Shown piece after piece: positions 16,939 through 26,112 of a stretch of 39,850 bases of DNA. The notes under the pieces were generated by a model, which worked only from the letters and a program-made list of their open reading frames with translations, searched no databases and was not told where the DNA came from. Within the stretch, counting starts at the first letter, position 1; each line of letters starts with the position of its first letter. The position numbers were made by a program, and so were the translations under genes. This DNA comes from Tenacibaculum sp. (lineage in GTDB: Bacteria > Bacteroidota > Bacteroidia > Flavobacteriales > Flavobacteriaceae), in assembly GCA_020631475.1 (NCBI GenBank), contig JAHDHE010000009.1, forward strand, positions 1 through 39,850, given 5' to 3'.

Positions 16939-18495
16939 ATGTACCAGTTTTCAGGAAAATTAAAAATGCTTGCTATTGTTTTAATGGCTGTAGGTCTTTT
17001 AGGAACAGGCTATAGTTTCTGGTCTGCACCAAAGACATTAGAACAAGCAAAAGAAATTTTAGCAAAACAAGATGCTCACCATGGAGGTGGTCACGATGCT
17101 GCTGACTCTCATCATGGAGAAGAAAAAGCACATACTGAAGAAACTAAAACTGAAGCACATGCTGAAGTTGAAAAACATTCAGAAGAATCAAAAACAGAAG
17201 AGCATACTGCTGATAGTACAGCAACACATGCCGTAGCAGATTCTACTCATGTAAAAGATGCTCATAAAGAAGAAGCAACAGCACATGTTGTTGAAACTAA
17301 AGAAGCTCATACTAATACAGCTCACGCTGAAGATCATGATGCTCATGCAGAACATGCTTTTCATCAAATGCAAAACCGCCCTTGGGCAGCTTTCTTTGTT
17401 GCCTTATTATTCTTTTTAGGAGTTACATTATTAGTATTAGCATTCTATGCAATTCAAAGAGTAGCACAAGCAGGTTGGTCTGTAGTATTATTTAGAGTAA
17501 TGGAAGCAATCACAGCTAATATGCATTATGTAAGTGCAATTATGTTTGTATTCTTAATTGCTACATTTATGCAAATGAATCATTTATTTCCTTGGATGGG
17601 AGAAGGTGTTGTAGATCCTACAAGTCCTAACTACGATCCTATTATCGATGGTAAGAAATGGTATTTAAATACTCCAGGATGGTTAATGAGAAGTATCTTC
17701 TATTTATTAGTTTGGAATGCTTACCGTTTCTTTATTAGAAGAGATTCTATTAAACAAGATAATGGAGATTTAAAATTACATAAGAGAAACTACAATATTT
17801 CTGTAATCTTCTTATTCTTATTTATGATTACTGAATCTATGATGTCTTGGGATTGGATTATGGGAATTGACCCACACTGGTTCTCTACATTATTCGGATG
17901 GTATGTTTTAGCTACTTTCTTAGTATCAGCTTTAACAACAATTGCTTTTGTAACTATTTACTTACGTTCAAAAGGAGCTTTACCGTTTGTAAACGATAGT
18001 CACATTCACGATTTAGCAAAATACATGTTTGGTTTCTCAGTATTCTGGACATACTTATGGTTCGCTCAGTTTATGTTAATATGGTATGCTGATATGCCAG
18101 AAGAAACGACTTACTACTTATTACGTTTTAATGAGTATAAGTTACCTTTCTTAGCAATGGTAGGAATGAATTTTATCTTCCCAGTATTATTATTAATAAA
18201 CAGTGATTTTAAGAGTATTCCTTGGTTTGTAGTAATCGGAGGTGTTGTAATCTTATTAGGTCACTACGTAGATTTATTCGTAATGATTATGCCTGGTACT
18301 GTAGGTGCTCAATGGGGATTAGGAATAGGTGAAGTTAGTGGTATATTATTCTTTTTAGGATTGTTTATCTATGCTACATTTAGTGCATTTGCTAAAGCAG
18401 ATCCAATAGCAAAAGGAAACCCTTTCTTACAAGAGAGTGAATCGTACCATTACTATAATATCGAACACAGAGGAGAAGATAGTAACCACCATTAA
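16939..18495 (+). CDS. actF: Alternative Complex III subunit F, with a long His-rich insertion
   Basis: This second NrfD-like membrane subunit of ACIII, also called quinol:cytochrome c oxidoreductase, has 518 aa. The first helix (about residues 8-28) is followed by a low-complexity segment rich in His, Glu, Ala and Thr. Between His47 and His142 there are 19 histidines in 96 residues. About nine further membrane helices start near residue 148. The insert faces one side of the membrane between helices 1 and 2. It is in phase and base composition looks like the rest, so it is not a sequencing artefact on its face. The gene is followed after 36 bp by coxB. Confidence 0.92.
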   Translation: MYQFSGKLKMLAIVLMAVGLLGTGYSFWSAPKTLEQAKEILAKQDAHHGGGHDAADSHHGEEKAHTEETKTEAHAEVEKHSEESKTEEHTADSTATHAVADSTHVKDAHKEEATAHVVETKEAHTNTAHAEDHDAHAEHAFHQMQNRPWAAFFVALLFFLGVTLLVLAFYAIQRVAQAGWSVVLFRVMEAITANMHYVSAIMFVFLIATFMQMNHLFPWMGEGVVDPTSPNYDPIIDGKKWYLNTPGWLMRSIFYLLVWNAYRFFIRRDSIKQDNGDLKLHKRNYNISVIFLFLFMITESMMSWDWIMGIDPHWFSTLFGWYVLATFLVSALTTIAFVTIYLRSKGALPFVNDSHIHDLAKYMFGFSVFWTYLWFAQFMLIWYADMPEETTYYLLRFNEYKLPFLAMVGMNFIFPVLLLINSDFKSIPWFVVIGGVVILLGHYVDLFVMIMPGTVGAQWGLGIGEVSGILFFLGLFIYATFSAFAKADPIAKGNPFLQESESYHYYNIEHRGEDSNHH

Positions 18496-18531
18496 TAAAA
18501 AGAATTAATAAACAATAATAGTTTAGATAAT

Positions 18532-19539
18532 ATGCTCGCTTTATTTTATATTTTCATAGCAGTTGCAATAGGAGTTAGTTTTTGGCAAATTACTCGCATA
18601 ATGAACTTTCGTTCAGTAATTGCTACTGATAAAGACAACGAAACACAAGGTAAATTAGCCATAGGATTTTTAGCATTCCTATACGCAATGATGATTTACT
18701 GTTTAATAGCAATGAACGTAATAATGTTACCAGAAGCTGCTTCGTTAGAAGGAGAACACGATGATAACTTATTCAATATTACATTTTGGTTAATTGGTAT
18801 CGTACAATTCGCTATGCAATTCTTAATTTTCTTCTTTACGTATAAGTATAGAGGTAAAAAAGACCAAAAAGCTTTATTCTATGCAGATAGCCATAAATTA
18901 GAGTTAATCTGGACAGTCATACCGGCAGTAACAATTGTATTATTAATTGGATATGGTTTATGGGCATGGAACAACATTATGTATGTTGGTGATGATGAAA
19001 ACCCAATTGAAATTGAAGTATATTCAAGACAATTCGATTGGCAAGCTCGTTATGCAGGTGCAGATAATCAGTTAGGTTTAGGAAATGTAAACTTTATTAA
19101 AGGTATTAATTCTATGGGAGTTGATATGTCTGATCCTAATGCTCAAGATGATAAAAAAGTTACTGAATTAGTTTTACCAAAAGGCAAGAAAATATTATTC
19201 AAATTCCGTTCTCAAGACGTATTACACTCAGCTTATATGCCTCACTTTAGAGCGCAGATGAACTGTGTACCAGGTATGGTAACTCAATTTGCATTCACAC
19301 CTAAGTACACGACTGCAGAAATGCGTGAAAAGCAAGAAGTAATAGATAAAACGGCTGGAATTAACAAGATTAGAAAAGCAAAAGGAGAAGATCCTTATGA
19401 GTTTGATTATTTGTTACTTTGTAATAAAATTTGTGGTGCATCTCACTACAATATGCAAATGAAAATTACAGTCGTAGAACCAGCTGAATACGACAAGTGG
19501 TTATCAGAACAAAAAACATTAGCTCAAGTTATTAAATAA
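18532..19539 (+). CDS. coxB: Cytochrome c oxidase subunit II
   Basis: Subunit II of a haem-copper oxidase accepts electrons from cytochrome c at the CuA centre. It is 335 aa with an N-terminal hydrophobic region of about four segments (residues 1-22, 42-64, 84-103, 128-147) and a periplasmic cupredoxin domain. CuA ligands visible are His232 (VLHS), Cys297 and Cys301 (CNKICG), His305 and Met308. The residue that is Glu in the textbook CSEICG loop is Lys299 here; that position binds by its backbone carbonyl, so the site should still form. It sits between actF and coxA, fitting an ACIII-oxidase supercomplex. Confidence 0.95.
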   Translation: MLALFYIFIAVAIGVSFWQITRIMNFRSVIATDKDNETQGKLAIGFLAFLYAMMIYCLIAMNVIMLPEAASLEGEHDDNLFNITFWLIGIVQFAMQFLIFFFTYKYRGKKDQKALFYADSHKLELIWTVIPAVTIVLLIGYGLWAWNNIMYVGDDENPIEIEVYSRQFDWQARYAGADNQLGLGNVNFIKGINSMGVDMSDPNAQDDKKVTELVLPKGKKILFKFRSQDVLHSAYMPHFRAQMNCVPGMVTQFAFTPKYTTAEMREKQEVIDKTAGINKIRKAKGEDPYEFDYLLLCNKICGASHYNMQMKITVVEPAEYDKWLSEQKTLAQVIK

Positions 19540-19572
19540 GATATTTTTTAAAAGTATATAAAGATATAGATT

Positions 19573-21342
19573 ATGTCAGATCATCATCACAAAGAAACAT
19601 TTGTAACTAAATACATCTTCAGTCAAGATCATAAAATGATCTCGAAGCAGTTCCTAGTAACCGGTATATTTATGGGTATTATAGGAGGGTTTATGTCTAT
19701 GTTATTCCGTTTACAAATCGCATGGCCAGAAAAATCGTTTTCGATTATTGAAGCATTTTTAGGTTCTCATCAAACAGATGGAATTATGGACCCTGATATG
19801 TACCTAGCATTGGTTACAATTCACGGTACAATAATGGTATTCTTTGTATTAACAGCAGGTTTAAGTGGTACATTTTCAAACTTATTAATTCCATTACAAA
19901 TTGGAGCTCGCGATATGGCATCTGGGTTCTTAAATATGGTTTCTTACTGGTTGTTTTTCTTATCATCAGTAATCATGGTAGTTTCATTATTTGTTGAAGC
20001 AGGACCAGCATCTGCAGGATGGACAATATATCCACCGTTATCAGCATTACCACAAGCTATTCCAGGATCGGGTACAGGTATGACATTATGGTTAGTATCT
20101 ATGGCTATTTTTATTGCATCTTCATTAATCGGGTCATTAAACTATATCGTAACTATTTTAAACTTACGTACAAAAGGAATGAAAATGACGCGTTTACCAT
20201 TAACAATGTGGGCGTTCTTTATTACAGCTATTATTGGTGTAATTTCATTCCCAGTATTATTATCTGCAGCTTTATTATTAATTTTAGATAGAAGTTTCGG
20301 TACGTCATTCTTTTTATCAGATATCTTTATTTCAGGTGAAGTATTACACTACCAAGGTGGATCGCCAGTATTATTCGAACACTTATTTTGGTTCTTAGGT
20401 CACCCTGAAGTATATATTATATTATTACCTGCATTAGGTATTACTTCTGAAATTATTTCTACCAATGCTCGTAAGCCAATTTTTGGTTACCGCGCAATGA
20501 TTGGATCTATTATGGCAATTGCATTTTTATCTACAATTGTATGGGGTCACCACATGTTTATCTCAGGAATGAACCCATTCTTAGGATCTGTGTTTACTTT
20601 TACAACAGTATTAATTGCAATTCCATCGGCAGTAAAAGCATTTAATTATGTAACTACTCTATGGAAAGGTAACTTACAATTAAATCCAGCAATGTTATTC
20701 TCTATCGGATTAGTATCAACATTCGTAACAGGAGGTTTAACAGGATTAGTTTTAGGAGATTCGGCATTAGATATTAATGTACACGATACATATTTCGTAG
20801 TTGCTCACTTCCACTTAGTAATGGGTGTATCTGCGTTATTAGGAATGTTTGCAGGTGTGTACCACTGGTTCCCAAAAATGTATGGTAGAATGATGAACAA
20901 AACATTAGGATATTGGCATTTTTGGTTAACAATCATTACTGCTTACGGAGTATTCTTCCCAATGCACTTTGTTGGTTTAGCAGGTTTACCTCGTCGTTAC
21001 TATACAAATTCAAACTTCCCAATGTTTGATGATTTAGTTGAGATTAATGTATTTATGACGGTAATGGCTATCATTGGAGGAGCTGCTCAGTTAATTTTCT
21101 TAGCAAACTTCTTTATCTCAATTTACAGAGGGCAAAAAGCAACTCAGAACCCATGGAATTCTAATACGTTAGAATGGACTACTCCAGTAGAACACATCCA
21201 CGGTAACTGGCCAGGGGCAATTCCTGAAGTTCATAGATGGGCTTATGATTATAGTAAGACAGATGAAAACGGTGAATATGTACACGGAAAAGATTTCGTA
21301 TTACAAACAACACCTTTATTAGACGGAGAAGAACCATCTTAA
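19573..21342 (+). CDS. coxA: Cytochrome c oxidase subunit I
   Basis: This catalytic subunit of an aa3-type haem-copper oxidase has 589 aa and about 12 helices. The ligands are all present: His84 (low-spin haem, TIHGT), His277 with the cross-linking Tyr281 (GHPEVY), the CuB pair His326-His327 (WGHHMF), His412 for haem a3 and His414 for the low-spin haem (VAHFHLVMG). The HPEVY tyrosine places it in the A family. It is the last gene of the act-cox operon and is followed by a terminator. Subunit III and assembly genes are not in the window. Confidence 0.97.
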   Translation: MSDHHHKETFVTKYIFSQDHKMISKQFLVTGIFMGIIGGFMSMLFRLQIAWPEKSFSIIEAFLGSHQTDGIMDPDMYLALVTIHGTIMVFFVLTAGLSGTFSNLLIPLQIGARDMASGFLNMVSYWLFFLSSVIMVVSLFVEAGPASAGWTIYPPLSALPQAIPGSGTGMTLWLVSMAIFIASSLIGSLNYIVTILNLRTKGMKMTRLPLTMWAFFITAIIGVISFPVLLSAALLLILDRSFGTSFFLSDIFISGEVLHYQGGSPVLFEHLFWFLGHPEVYIILLPALGITSEIISTNARKPIFGYRAMIGSIMAIAFLSTIVWGHHMFISGMNPFLGSVFTFTTVLIAIPSAVKAFNYVTTLWKGNLQLNPAMLFSIGLVSTFVTGGLTGLVLGDSALDINVHDTYFVVAHFHLVMGVSALLGMFAGVYHWFPKMYGRMMNKTLGYWHFWLTIITAYGVFFPMHFVGLAGLPRRYYTNSNFPMFDDLVEINVFMTVMAIIGGAAQLIFLANFFISIYRGQKATQNPWNSNTLEWTTPVEHIHGNWPGAIPEVHRWAYDYSKTDENGEYVHGKDFVLQTTPLLDGEEPS

Positions 21343-21347
21343 AAACT

Positions 21348-21369
21348 TGTCACCCAAAATAGGATGACA
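21348..21369. repeat. Short palindromic element (TGTCACCC...GGATGACA)
   Basis: This imperfect inverted repeat of 22 nt directly follows the coxA stop codon. A related element with the same ends (TGTCA, CC-AT-rich-GG, GACA) is at 39726-39749. This suggests members of a dispersed REP-like family. Confidence 0.4.
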
Positions 21370-21387
21370 ATTATTTATAAAATTTAT

Positions 21388-21420
21388 AAAAGCCAGAGAA
21401 TTTAAATTCTTTGGCTTTTT
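21388..21420 (+). terminator. Intrinsic terminator of the act-cox operon
   Basis: A 16-bp hairpin (21388-21403 with 21404-21419, one G-U pair, innermost bases forming the loop) is built around AAAAGCC/GGCTTTT and followed by T-runs. It lies 46 bp past coxA. Confidence 0.8.
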
Positions 21421-21835
21421 ATTGTATATAAGGGGTTAATTGTTTTAATGTTAATATTTAAATGAGTTCTTTTATTATTGTATGTATTTACTAACTATTT
21501 AACTAATTGTTTAAGTTCTTTCTGTTGGTGCGTTTATAAATCAAAGCCTCTTATTTTTGTATTCTATTAATACGCTCAGGTAATGCGTTTTGCAATAATC
21601 ATATGCATAAGTGATTGATGGTTTTACTTTGTTTTTTAATAATGATATCTTTTTATAAATAGTAGAAAACAATATTGATTATCTTAAAATTCTATCATTG
21701 TATTTAATAGAAGGTTTTAATCGCCTAATTCTTTCTCTTTAGAATTTGGTATTTGATGCAGAGTAGGGTCATTCCAGTGTAAGGAATCATATTTATATAG
21801 CTATAACTAAAACACTATTTTTACCTTAAACCTCA
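21421..21835. other. AT-rich gene-free stretch
   Basis: No convincing coding frame is visible on either strand. It holds a TAnnTTTG-like box at 21552-21559 (TATTTTTG, no good -33), a hairpin at 21727-21746 (AATTCT/AGAATT), and a small palindrome at 21768-21790 (ATTCC/GGAAT). It could carry an untranslated leader or a small RNA; nothing proves either. Confidence 0.35.
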
Positions 21836-22000
21836 ATGGTTATGTCTGTTTTTTCTATTTTTATTCCTATCGTTGCTATAATTTTAGTGTTTTTGATTTT
21901 CTTTCTTGTTAGAAAAATTTTATACATCTCTTTTTTCATCAACAAAAACACACATCAAATTAAATTATTTTTAACTCATTATTTTTTTCTCTATCTTTAA
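21836..22000 (+). CDS. Possible 54-aa membrane peptide upstream of comM
   Basis: A short open frame begins with two in-frame ATGs (21836 and 21842) and ends 15 bp before the comM start. The product would have 54 or 52 aa. One strongly hydrophobic helix (IFIPIVAIILVFLIFFLV) is followed by RK and a second part rich in Phe, Ile and Tyr with several Lys and His. It resembles no family I know. Because the region is extremely T-rich, a hydrophobic frame can arise by chance, so coding status is uncertain. If translated, it would be co-transcribed with comM. Confidence 0.3.
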   Translation: MVMSVFSIFIPIVAIILVFLIFFLVRKILYISFFINKNTHQIKLFLTHYFFLYL

Positions 22001-22015
22001 CAGAAAGAGAAAGTT

Positions 22016-23554
22016 ATGCTGGTAAAAGTTTACGGAAGTGCTGTATTTGGTATTGAAGCAACTACAATAACTGTAGAAGTTAATATTGATAAAGGTATTG
22101 GCTATCATTTAGTAGGTTTGCCAGACAATGCTGTTAGAGAAAGCTCTTATCGAATTTCAGCAGCTTTACAGAATATTGGATATAAACTACCAGGTAAAAA
22201 GATAATCATCAATATGGCACCTGCTGATATAAAAAAAGAAGGTGCTTCTTATGATGTTACAATTGCGATGGGAATCCTTGCTGCTTCCAATCAAATTAAA
22301 TCAGAAAATATAAATCAATACGTTATTATGGGGGAACTATCTCTCGACGGAAGCCTACAACCCATAAAAGGTGCATTACCTATTGCAATAAAAGCCCGAG
22401 AAGATGGATTCAAAAATTTTATACTACCTAAAGAAAATGCAAAAGAAGCCGCAATTGTAAATGATTTAAATGTATATGGAGTTGATAATATTACAGAAGT
22501 AATCAACCATTTTAATGAAGATGAATTACTTAAACCAACCATTATTGATACTCGTGCAGAATTTTACAAACAAGTTGATTTTCCTGAGTTTGATTTTTCT
22601 GATGTAAAAGGGCAAGAGAGTATAAAACGTTGTATGGAAATCGCAGCAGCAGGCGGACATAATATTATTCTTATTGGTCCACCAGGAGCAGGAAAAACTA
22701 TGCTTGCTAAACGGTTACCTTCTATATTACCGCCAATGACTTTACATGAGGCTTTAGAAACCACTAAAATACATTCAGTTGTAGGTAAGGTCTCTAATTC
22801 TGGACTTATGTACCAACGTCCTTTTAGAAATCCGCATCATTCTTGTTCAGACATTGCTTTAATTGGCGGTGGAAATAACCTACCACAACCAGGAGAAATA
22901 TCGTTAGCGCACAATGGAGTGTTATTCTTAGATGAATTACCAGAATTTAAGCGTGGTGCTTTAGAAGTGATGAGACAACCCTTAGAAGACAGAGAAGTAA
23001 CCATATCGAGAGCTCGTTTTACCGTAAATTACCCAAGTAGTTTTATGTTAGTGGCAAGTATGAACCCAAGCCCCTCTGGTTATTTTAACGATGCGGATTC
23101 ACCTTTAACTTCATCACCAGCAGAAATGCAACGTTATTTAAGTAAAATATCTGGACCTTTATTAGATCGTATTGATATCCATATCGAAGTAACTCCTGTT
23201 CCTTTTGATAAATTAACTGAAGAACGAAAAGGAGAATCATCAGTAGAAATTAGAAAACGAGTTACTGCTGCAAGAGAAATTCAATCAGAACGATTTAAAG
23301 AGTTTGAAAATATTCATTACAACGCACAAATGAGTGTAAAACAAATTCGAGAATTCTGTAAATTATCCAACGAAAGTAAAAGCTTATTAAAAACAGCAAT
23401 GGAGAAACTAAACCTATCGGCTAGAGCTTATGACAGAATTTTAAAAGTTTCAAGAACAATTGCCGATTTAAATGCATCAAAAGAAATAACTTCTGATGAT
23501 ATTGCTGAAGCAATTCAATATAGAAGCTTAGATAGAGAGGGGTGGTTAGGATAA
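22016..23554 (+). CDS. comM: ComM/YifB family Mg-chelatase-like AAA+ ATPase
   Basis: This 512-aa AAA+ ATPase is of the YifB/ComM family (Mg-chelatase subunit ChlI-like). In naturally transformable bacteria ComM is a hexameric helicase promoting branch migration of incoming DNA. The N-terminal ChlI-like domain (about residues 1-165) is followed by the ATPase core with Walker A GPPGAGKT (about 221-228) and Walker B LFLDELPEF. The C-terminal ChlI domain ends at LDREGWLG. Length is normal. It is on its own strand unit, preceded by a possible small membrane peptide and followed by a separate promoter for the next gene. Confidence 0.93.
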   Translation: MLVKVYGSAVFGIEATTITVEVNIDKGIGYHLVGLPDNAVRESSYRISAALQNIGYKLPGKKIIINMAPADIKKEGASYDVTIAMGILAASNQIKSENINQYVIMGELSLDGSLQPIKGALPIAIKAREDGFKNFILPKENAKEAAIVNDLNVYGVDNITEVINHFNEDELLKPTIIDTRAEFYKQVDFPEFDFSDVKGQESIKRCMEIAAAGGHNIILIGPPGAGKTMLAKRLPSILPPMTLHEALETTKIHSVVGKVSNSGLMYQRPFRNPHHSCSDIALIGGGNNLPQPGEISLAHNGVLFLDELPEFKRGALEVMRQPLEDREVTISRARFTVNYPSSFMLVASMNPSPSGYFNDADSPLTSSPAEMQRYLSKISGPLLDRIDIHIEVTPVPFDKLTEERKGESSVEIRKRVTAAREIQSERFKEFENIHYNAQMSVKQIREFCKLSNESKSLLKTAMEKLNLSARAYDRILKVSRTIADLNASKEITSDDIAEAIQYRSLDREGWLG

Positions 23555-23567
23555 ATCGTTAAAAAAC

Positions 23568-23597
23568 TTTGCCATAAAAGATAATTGCGTAATTTAG
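23568..23597 (+). promoter_or_regulatory. Promoter of the TlpA-like gene
   Basis: TTTG (23568-23571), an 18-nt spacer and TAATTTAG (23590-23597) give a near-consensus Bacteroidota promoter. One position of the -7 box deviates (A for the last T). Confidence 0.5.
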
Positions 23598-23631
23598 TAG
23601 ACTATTAAAGCAATAATTAAACTTACCTAAA

Positions 23632-24645
23632 ATGAAAAAAATAGTTTGCTTAATGGCTGTAGCCATAGCTATGATTTCGTGTAAAAAGGAACAAAATAAC
23701 TTTGTTACTTTTTCTGGAAAAATCACTAACAAAAATTCAGATTCAGTTGTCATTTCAAATCCTCAATTCAAATTTAAAAGAGTTATTAAAGTTGATGAAA
23801 ACGGGATGTTTAAAGACACTATGAATGTTAAAAATGGTTTTTATCGTTTATTTGACGGAACTGAATATGCAACATTATATTTAAAAAACGGAGCAGACAT
23901 CAATATGACTCTAGATTCTAAAGAGTTTGATGAAACTATTACTTATACTGGTGAAGGAGCCTCAGAAAGTAATTTTATTGCAAAATCATCATTATTGCAA
24001 GAAGAATTATTTAATGATAAAACACTTTTCGATTTACCAAAAGCAGATTTCGATGCAAAGATGAATAATTTCGTAAGTGATTTTGATAAAAGAGTTGCTG
24101 ATCCTAAATTAGATTCTACTTTTGTTGCTTTTCAAAAGAAAAACATAACTGGTTTAACAAAATACATAAACAAAACTTATGCAGATAAATTATTTTTAGC
24201 TACGAACTTAGCTAAAGGTATGGCTTCTCCTAAGTTTACAAATTATGAAAACATTAAAGGAGGAACAACTTCTTTAGATGATTTAAAAGGTAAATATGTA
24301 TATGTAGATGTTTGGGCTACTTGGTGTAATCCTTGTAAAAGAGAAATTCCTTTTTTACAAAAAGTTGAGAAGCAATATCACGGTAAAAATATTGAATTTG
24401 TAAGTATGTCTGTTGATCAGAAAAAAGACCATGATGCTTGGGTAAAAATGGTTGCTGACAAACAATTAACAGGTATTCAATTATTTGCAGATAGCGATTG
24501 GAACTCTAAATTTGTTACAGATTATAGAATTACAGGTATTCCTCGTTTTATCTTAATAGATCCAGAAGGAAATATTGTAGATGCAAACGCACCTAGACCA
24601 TCTAACCCAAAATTAATTGAGTTATTTGATTCTTTAAAAATATAA
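23632..24645 (+). CDS. TlpA-like thioredoxin-fold lipoprotein
   Basis: This periplasm-facing lipoprotein of 337 aa has a C-terminal thioredoxin-like domain of the TlpA/ResA type. The signal peptide ends at a lipobox with Cys17 (MISCKK). Residues 25-120 form a beta-rich N-terminal region like the DUF4369 domain often fused to these thioredoxins. The redox motif is WCNPC (Trp231 to Cys235), with a cis-proline loop TGIPRF further on. The likely role is thiol-disulfide exchange in the periplasm, perhaps cytochrome c maturation; the client is unknown. It has its own promoter and shares a terminator with ahcY. Confidence 0.9.
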   Translation: MKKIVCLMAVAIAMISCKKEQNNFVTFSGKITNKNSDSVVISNPQFKFKRVIKVDENGMFKDTMNVKNGFYRLFDGTEYATLYLKNGADINMTLDSKEFDETITYTGEGASESNFIAKSSLLQEELFNDKTLFDLPKADFDAKMNNFVSDFDKRVADPKLDSTFVAFQKKNITGLTKYINKTYADKLFLATNLAKGMASPKFTNYENIKGGTTSLDDLKGKYVYVDVWATWCNPCKREIPFLQKVEKQYHGKNIEFVSMSVDQKKDHDAWVKMVADKQLTGIQLFADSDWNSKFVTDYRITGIPRFILIDPEGNIVDANAPRPSNPKLIELFDSLKI

Positions 24646-24667
24646 TTGAATTTAACATTTAATCAAT

Positions 24668-24693
24668 AAAAAACCCGCAATTGCGGGTTTTTT
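24668..24693. terminator. Bidirectional intrinsic terminator
   Basis: A perfect 26-nt palindrome (AAAAAACCCGCAA and its complement) lies between the convergent TlpA-like gene and ahcY, with A- and T-runs at its ends. Confidence 0.88.
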
Positions 24694-24732
24694 CATCTTG
24701 TATTTTGATTCTAAAAATATTGAATCTTAATT

Positions 24733-26049
24733 TTAGTATCTATAATGCTCTGGCTTATATGGTCCTTCAATAGTTACACCAATATAAGAAGCTTGTTCTT
24801 CACGTAGCTCTGTTAATTCAACACCAATTTTAGCTAAGTGTAATTTTGCTACTTTCTCATCTAAATGCTTTGGTAGCATATATACTTCGTTTTCGTATGC
24901 ATCACGGTTAGTCCATAATTCAATTTGAGCCAACGTTTGGTTTGTAAATGAATTAGACATTACAAAACTTGGGTGACCTGTTGCACATCCTAAGTTTACT
25001 AAACGTCCTTCTGCTAAAATGATAATATCATTCCCGTTTACGTTATATTTATCAACCTGAGGTTTAATAGTATCTTTAGTATCACCATACTTTTCGTTTA
25101 ACCAAGCCATATCAATCTCATTATCGAAGTGACCAATGTTACAAACGATAGCTTTATCTTTCATTGCTTCAAAATGATGTCCTTGAACGATGTCTTTGTT
25201 TCCTGTAGTTGTAATAATAATATCAGAATTACCAACAACAGTTTCTAATTTCTTTACTTCGAAACCATCCATTGCAGCTTGTAACGCACAAATAGGATCA
25301 ATTTCAGTAACAGTAACGATAGAACCAGCACCTTTAAAAGAAGCCGCTGTACCTTTACCTACATCACCATAACCACAAACAGTTACACGCTTACCTGCTA
25401 ACATAATATCAGTTGCTCTACGAATTGCATCAACTGCAGATTCTTTACATCCGTATTTGTTATCAAATTTAGATTTAGTTACAGAATCGTTTACATTAAT
25501 TGCTGGCATTGGTAAAGTTCCTGCTTTTACTCTATCGTATAAACGGTGAACTCCAGTAGTTGTTTCTTCAGATAAACCATTAATTCCAGCAGCTAACTCA
25601 GGGTACTTATCTAATACCATGTTTGTTAAATCTCCACCATCATCTAAAATTAAGTTTAATGGCTTTTTATCTTCTCCAAAGAATAAAGTTTGTTCAATAC
25701 ACCAATCAAACTCTTCTTCGGTCATATCTTTCCAAGCATACACAGGTGTTCCAGCAGCAGCAATTGCAGCAGCAGCTTGATCTTGTGTAGAAAAAATATT
25801 ACAAGAACTCCAAGTTACTTCAGCACCTAAAGCTTGTAAAGTTTCAATTAAAACCGCAGTTTGAATCGTCATGTGTAAACATCCTGCAATTCTTGCTCCT
25901 TTTAATGGTTGCTCATCTTTATATTCTTCTCTTAAAGACATTAATCCTGGCATTTCAGCTTCTGCCAATTTAATCTCTTTTCTTCCCCAATCAGCTAAAG
26001 AAATATCTTTAACTTTAAAAGGTACGTATGTAGCGGTATTTGTGCTCAT
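24733..26049 (-). CDS. ahcY: Adenosylhomocysteinase
   Basis: This cytoplasmic enzyme hydrolyses S-adenosylhomocysteine to adenosine and homocysteine in the methyl cycle, using tightly bound NAD. Its length is 438 aa. The NAD-binding Rossmann motif GYGDVGKG is near residues 223-230. [20 protein letters not shown] (about 53-72) and [12 protein letters not shown] are the conserved substrate-binding and hinge segments. The C-terminus ends in the family-typical KPEHYRY. It is transcribed alone from the box at 26086-26093. Confidence 0.97.
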   Translation of the reverse strand: MSTNTATYVPFKVKDISLADWGRKEIKLAEAEMPGLMSLREEYKDEQPLKGARIAGCLHMTIQTAVLIETLQALGAEVTWSSCNIFSTQDQAAAAIAAAGTPVYAWKDMTEEEFDWCIEQTLFFGEDKKPLNLILDDGGDLTNMVLDKYPELAAGINGLSEETTTGVHRLYDRVKAGTLPMPAINVNDSVTKSKFDNKYGCKESAVDAIRRATDIMLAGKRVTVCGYGDVGKGTAASFKGAGSIVTVTEIDPICALQAAMDGFEVKKLETVVGNSDIIITTTGNKDIVQGHHFEAMKDKAIVCNIGHFDNEIDMAWLNEKYGDTKDTIKPQVDKYNVNGNDIIILAEGRLVNLGCATGHPSFVMSNSFTNQTLAQIELWTNRDAYENEVYMLPKHLDEKVAKLHLAKIGVELTELREEQASYIGVTIEGPYKPEHYRY

Positions 26050-26085
26050 ATTTATGTATATTTATGTATCTAAATTTTTGAGTCG

Positions 26086-26093
26086 CAAAATTA
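26086..26093 (-). promoter_or_regulatory. TAnnTTTG core of the ahcY promoter
   Basis: The minus strand reads TAATTTTG, 37 nt before the ahcY ATG. The upstream region overlaps the start of the divergent phosphopantetheinyl transferase gene. No clear -33 box is seen. Confidence 0.55.
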
Positions 26094-26112
26094 CGAAATA
26101 ACTTTCTAAAAT

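Noticed and set aside
17188-17373. Cys/Met/Phe-rich minus-strand frame opposite the His-rich part of ActF
   Set aside because: It is the mirror of the repetitive His/Ala/Glu codons, so it is a composition effect.
20019-20291. 90-codon open frame in another phase inside coxA
   Set aside because: coxA has all haem-copper ligands in its own frame; the alternative product is low-complexity Tyr/Ile/Ser without family features.
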